Source of the DNA: Bacteroidota bacterium
Lineage (GTDB): Bacteria; Bacteroidota; Bacteroidia; Bacteroidales; VadinHA17
Direction of reading: 5' to 3'
Assembly: GCA_006227095.1 (NCBI GenBank)
Contig: SBFZ01000025.1
Location: forward strand, 1-6,429
Length of the DNA: 6,429 nt
The translations under genes and the position numbers were made by a program. Below, piece by piece: positions 5,781 through 6,429 of this stretch. Under the pieces are notes generated by a model. That model searched no databases. It saw nothing but the letters and a program-made list of their open reading frames with translations, and was not told the origin of the DNA. Numbering within the stretch: position 1 is the first letter of the stretch; each line of letters starts with the position of its first letter.

Positions 5781-6429
5781 TCACTGAAGGGCGAAGGTTA
5801 TCGGAAGGGTCATTGATACCTTTACCGGAACGCCTCCCTGCTTTCCCGGTTCCCACTTCGGGCAACCGGCCATCATGTCAAGTGCCGCCTTGTCAAGCAG
5901 GGGATCAGCACTTTTGATCACTTTCGGACTGGTAAGATTGCCCTGTTCATCAATAATGAATTCCACGAATACCCTGCCCTGTATCCCTTTCTCATGGGCT
6001 TCCTTGGGGTAGTCAATGTTTTTTACCAGCCAGCTGCGCAGCGCCTGGCCGGTGGTATCACCCATGAATACCGGCATTTGCTCGACCACTTTAAATACAT
6101 CAGCCGGTAATTCCATTGAGGCCCCCTCAGGGGTTGCCGGCTGTGCTTCAGCCTGGGCTGCCGCAGGGGCATCACCTGCTGCGGCTTCTTTCGGTGCCTT
6201 GTTGCCGCCGTTGCAGGCAAACATGAACATCAGTACAAGGGCTACCGGAACTGCCATTAACATTCTGGGGGAAAAGCCTTTTCCCGTTCTTTTCATTGTC
6301 ATCATAATTATTCGGTTTTTAAGAAGTGAACTGCCTGAAAAATAACTGGTAAGTATTGATCTGTGGCTCCTGAATACCGAAGAAAGCAAAAGTTCGGTAT
6401 ACTTTCCGGGATCTTCTCCGTCAGATAAG
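5781..6429 (-). CDS. M56 (BlaR1-like) membrane peptidase-TonB fusion, C-terminal part (runs off right edge)
   Basis: The frame stays open to the window edge, so only the last 215 residues are visible. From the edge, YTELLLSSVF and SSLLKNRIIMMTMKRTGK resemble the conserved segment just before the last membrane helix of M56/BlaR1-type peptidases in Bacteroidota, which commonly reads like SLIKRRITMMT. A hydrophobic helix follows (MLMAVPVALVLMFMFAC, 6213-6263), then an Ala/Pro/Glu-rich periplasmic linker, and a TonB C-terminal domain over the last 84 residues (5784-6035) with YPKEAHEKGIQGRVFVEF, DPLLDKAALDMM, PKWEPGKQGG and a final LPITFAL strand. The HExxH zinc site would lie upstream, outside the window. 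Cut at an internal Met it would look like a small TonB lipoprotein ending its signal at FAC, but the upstream match argues against that. Such proteins usually follow a BlaI-like repressor gene, which would be just beyond the edge. The gene ends 31 bp before an intrinsic terminator. The substrate or signal is unknown. Confidence 0.82.
   Translation of the reverse strand, partial: LSDGEDPGKYTELLLSSVFRSHRSILTSYFSGSSLLKNRIIMMTMKRTGKGFSPRMLMAVPVALVLMFMFACNGGNKAPKEAAAGDAPAAAQAEAQPATPEGASMELPADVFKVVEQMPVFMGDTTGQALRSWLVKNIDYPKEAHEKGIQGRVFVEFIIDEQGNLTSPKVIKSADPLLDKAALDMMAGCPKWEPGKQGGVPVKVSMTLPITFALQ

Noticed and set aside
6213..6305. Lipoprotein signal peptide starting at the Met codons at 6296-6305
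   Set aside because: The hydrophobic helix ending in FAC looks like a lipobox, but the in-frame upstream sequence matches the conserved end of M56/BlaR1 peptidases, so this is better read as their last membrane helix.

Overview
This window looks like a chromosomal housekeeping segment of a member of the Bacteroidota, probably a Bacteroidales-like lineage. Four things point there. RpoD is the short form (287 aa, starting MRQLKITK, no region 1.1). Rho carries a very long inserted disordered segment between its N-terminal helices and its RNA-binding fold. The right edge holds the end of an M56 (BlaR1-like) membrane peptidase fused to a TonB C-terminal domain. The starts lack clear Shine-Dalgarno sequences, while TAnnTTTG-like -7 boxes lie upstream. 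No tRNA, rRNA, CRISPR array, insertion sequence or phage gene was seen.

Layout from left to right: the first 412 codons of rho on the minus strand, running off the left edge; a 314-bp divergent intergenic region with candidate promoters in both directions; rpoD and rpe on the plus strand, 25 bp apart and probably co-transcribed; a 49-bp convergent gap with one weak hairpin; then a minus-strand block read right to left. That block holds the partial M56-TonB gene, an intrinsic terminator, an acyl-CoA reductase gene (LuxC family), a pRiA4b ORF-3-like/IS1096-passenger-like acidic protein, and miaA. The last three have short gaps and no visible terminator between them, so they probably form one operon.

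Functionally, rho and rpoD are the two ends of transcription (termination and promoter recognition) and diverge from one control region. rpe serves the pentose phosphate pathway, and miaA modifies A37 of tRNAs reading UNN codons. The acyl-CoA reductase makes fatty aldehydes or a related reduced product of unknown use. The M56-TonB protein is probably a membrane sensor or signalling protein.

The points most worth a second look are (1) the junction at 5723-5756, where an intrinsic terminator, a perfect TAnnTTTG box and the only plausible start codon (GTG) of the acyl-CoA reductase gene are superimposed, suggesting a near-leaderless transcript that escapes the hairpin; (2) the roughly 185-residue Gln/Gly-rich low-complexity segment of Rho, built from internal DNA repeats and a candidate for condensation; and (3) the right-edge gene, which looks like a small lipoprotein but is the tail of an M56-TonB fusion.
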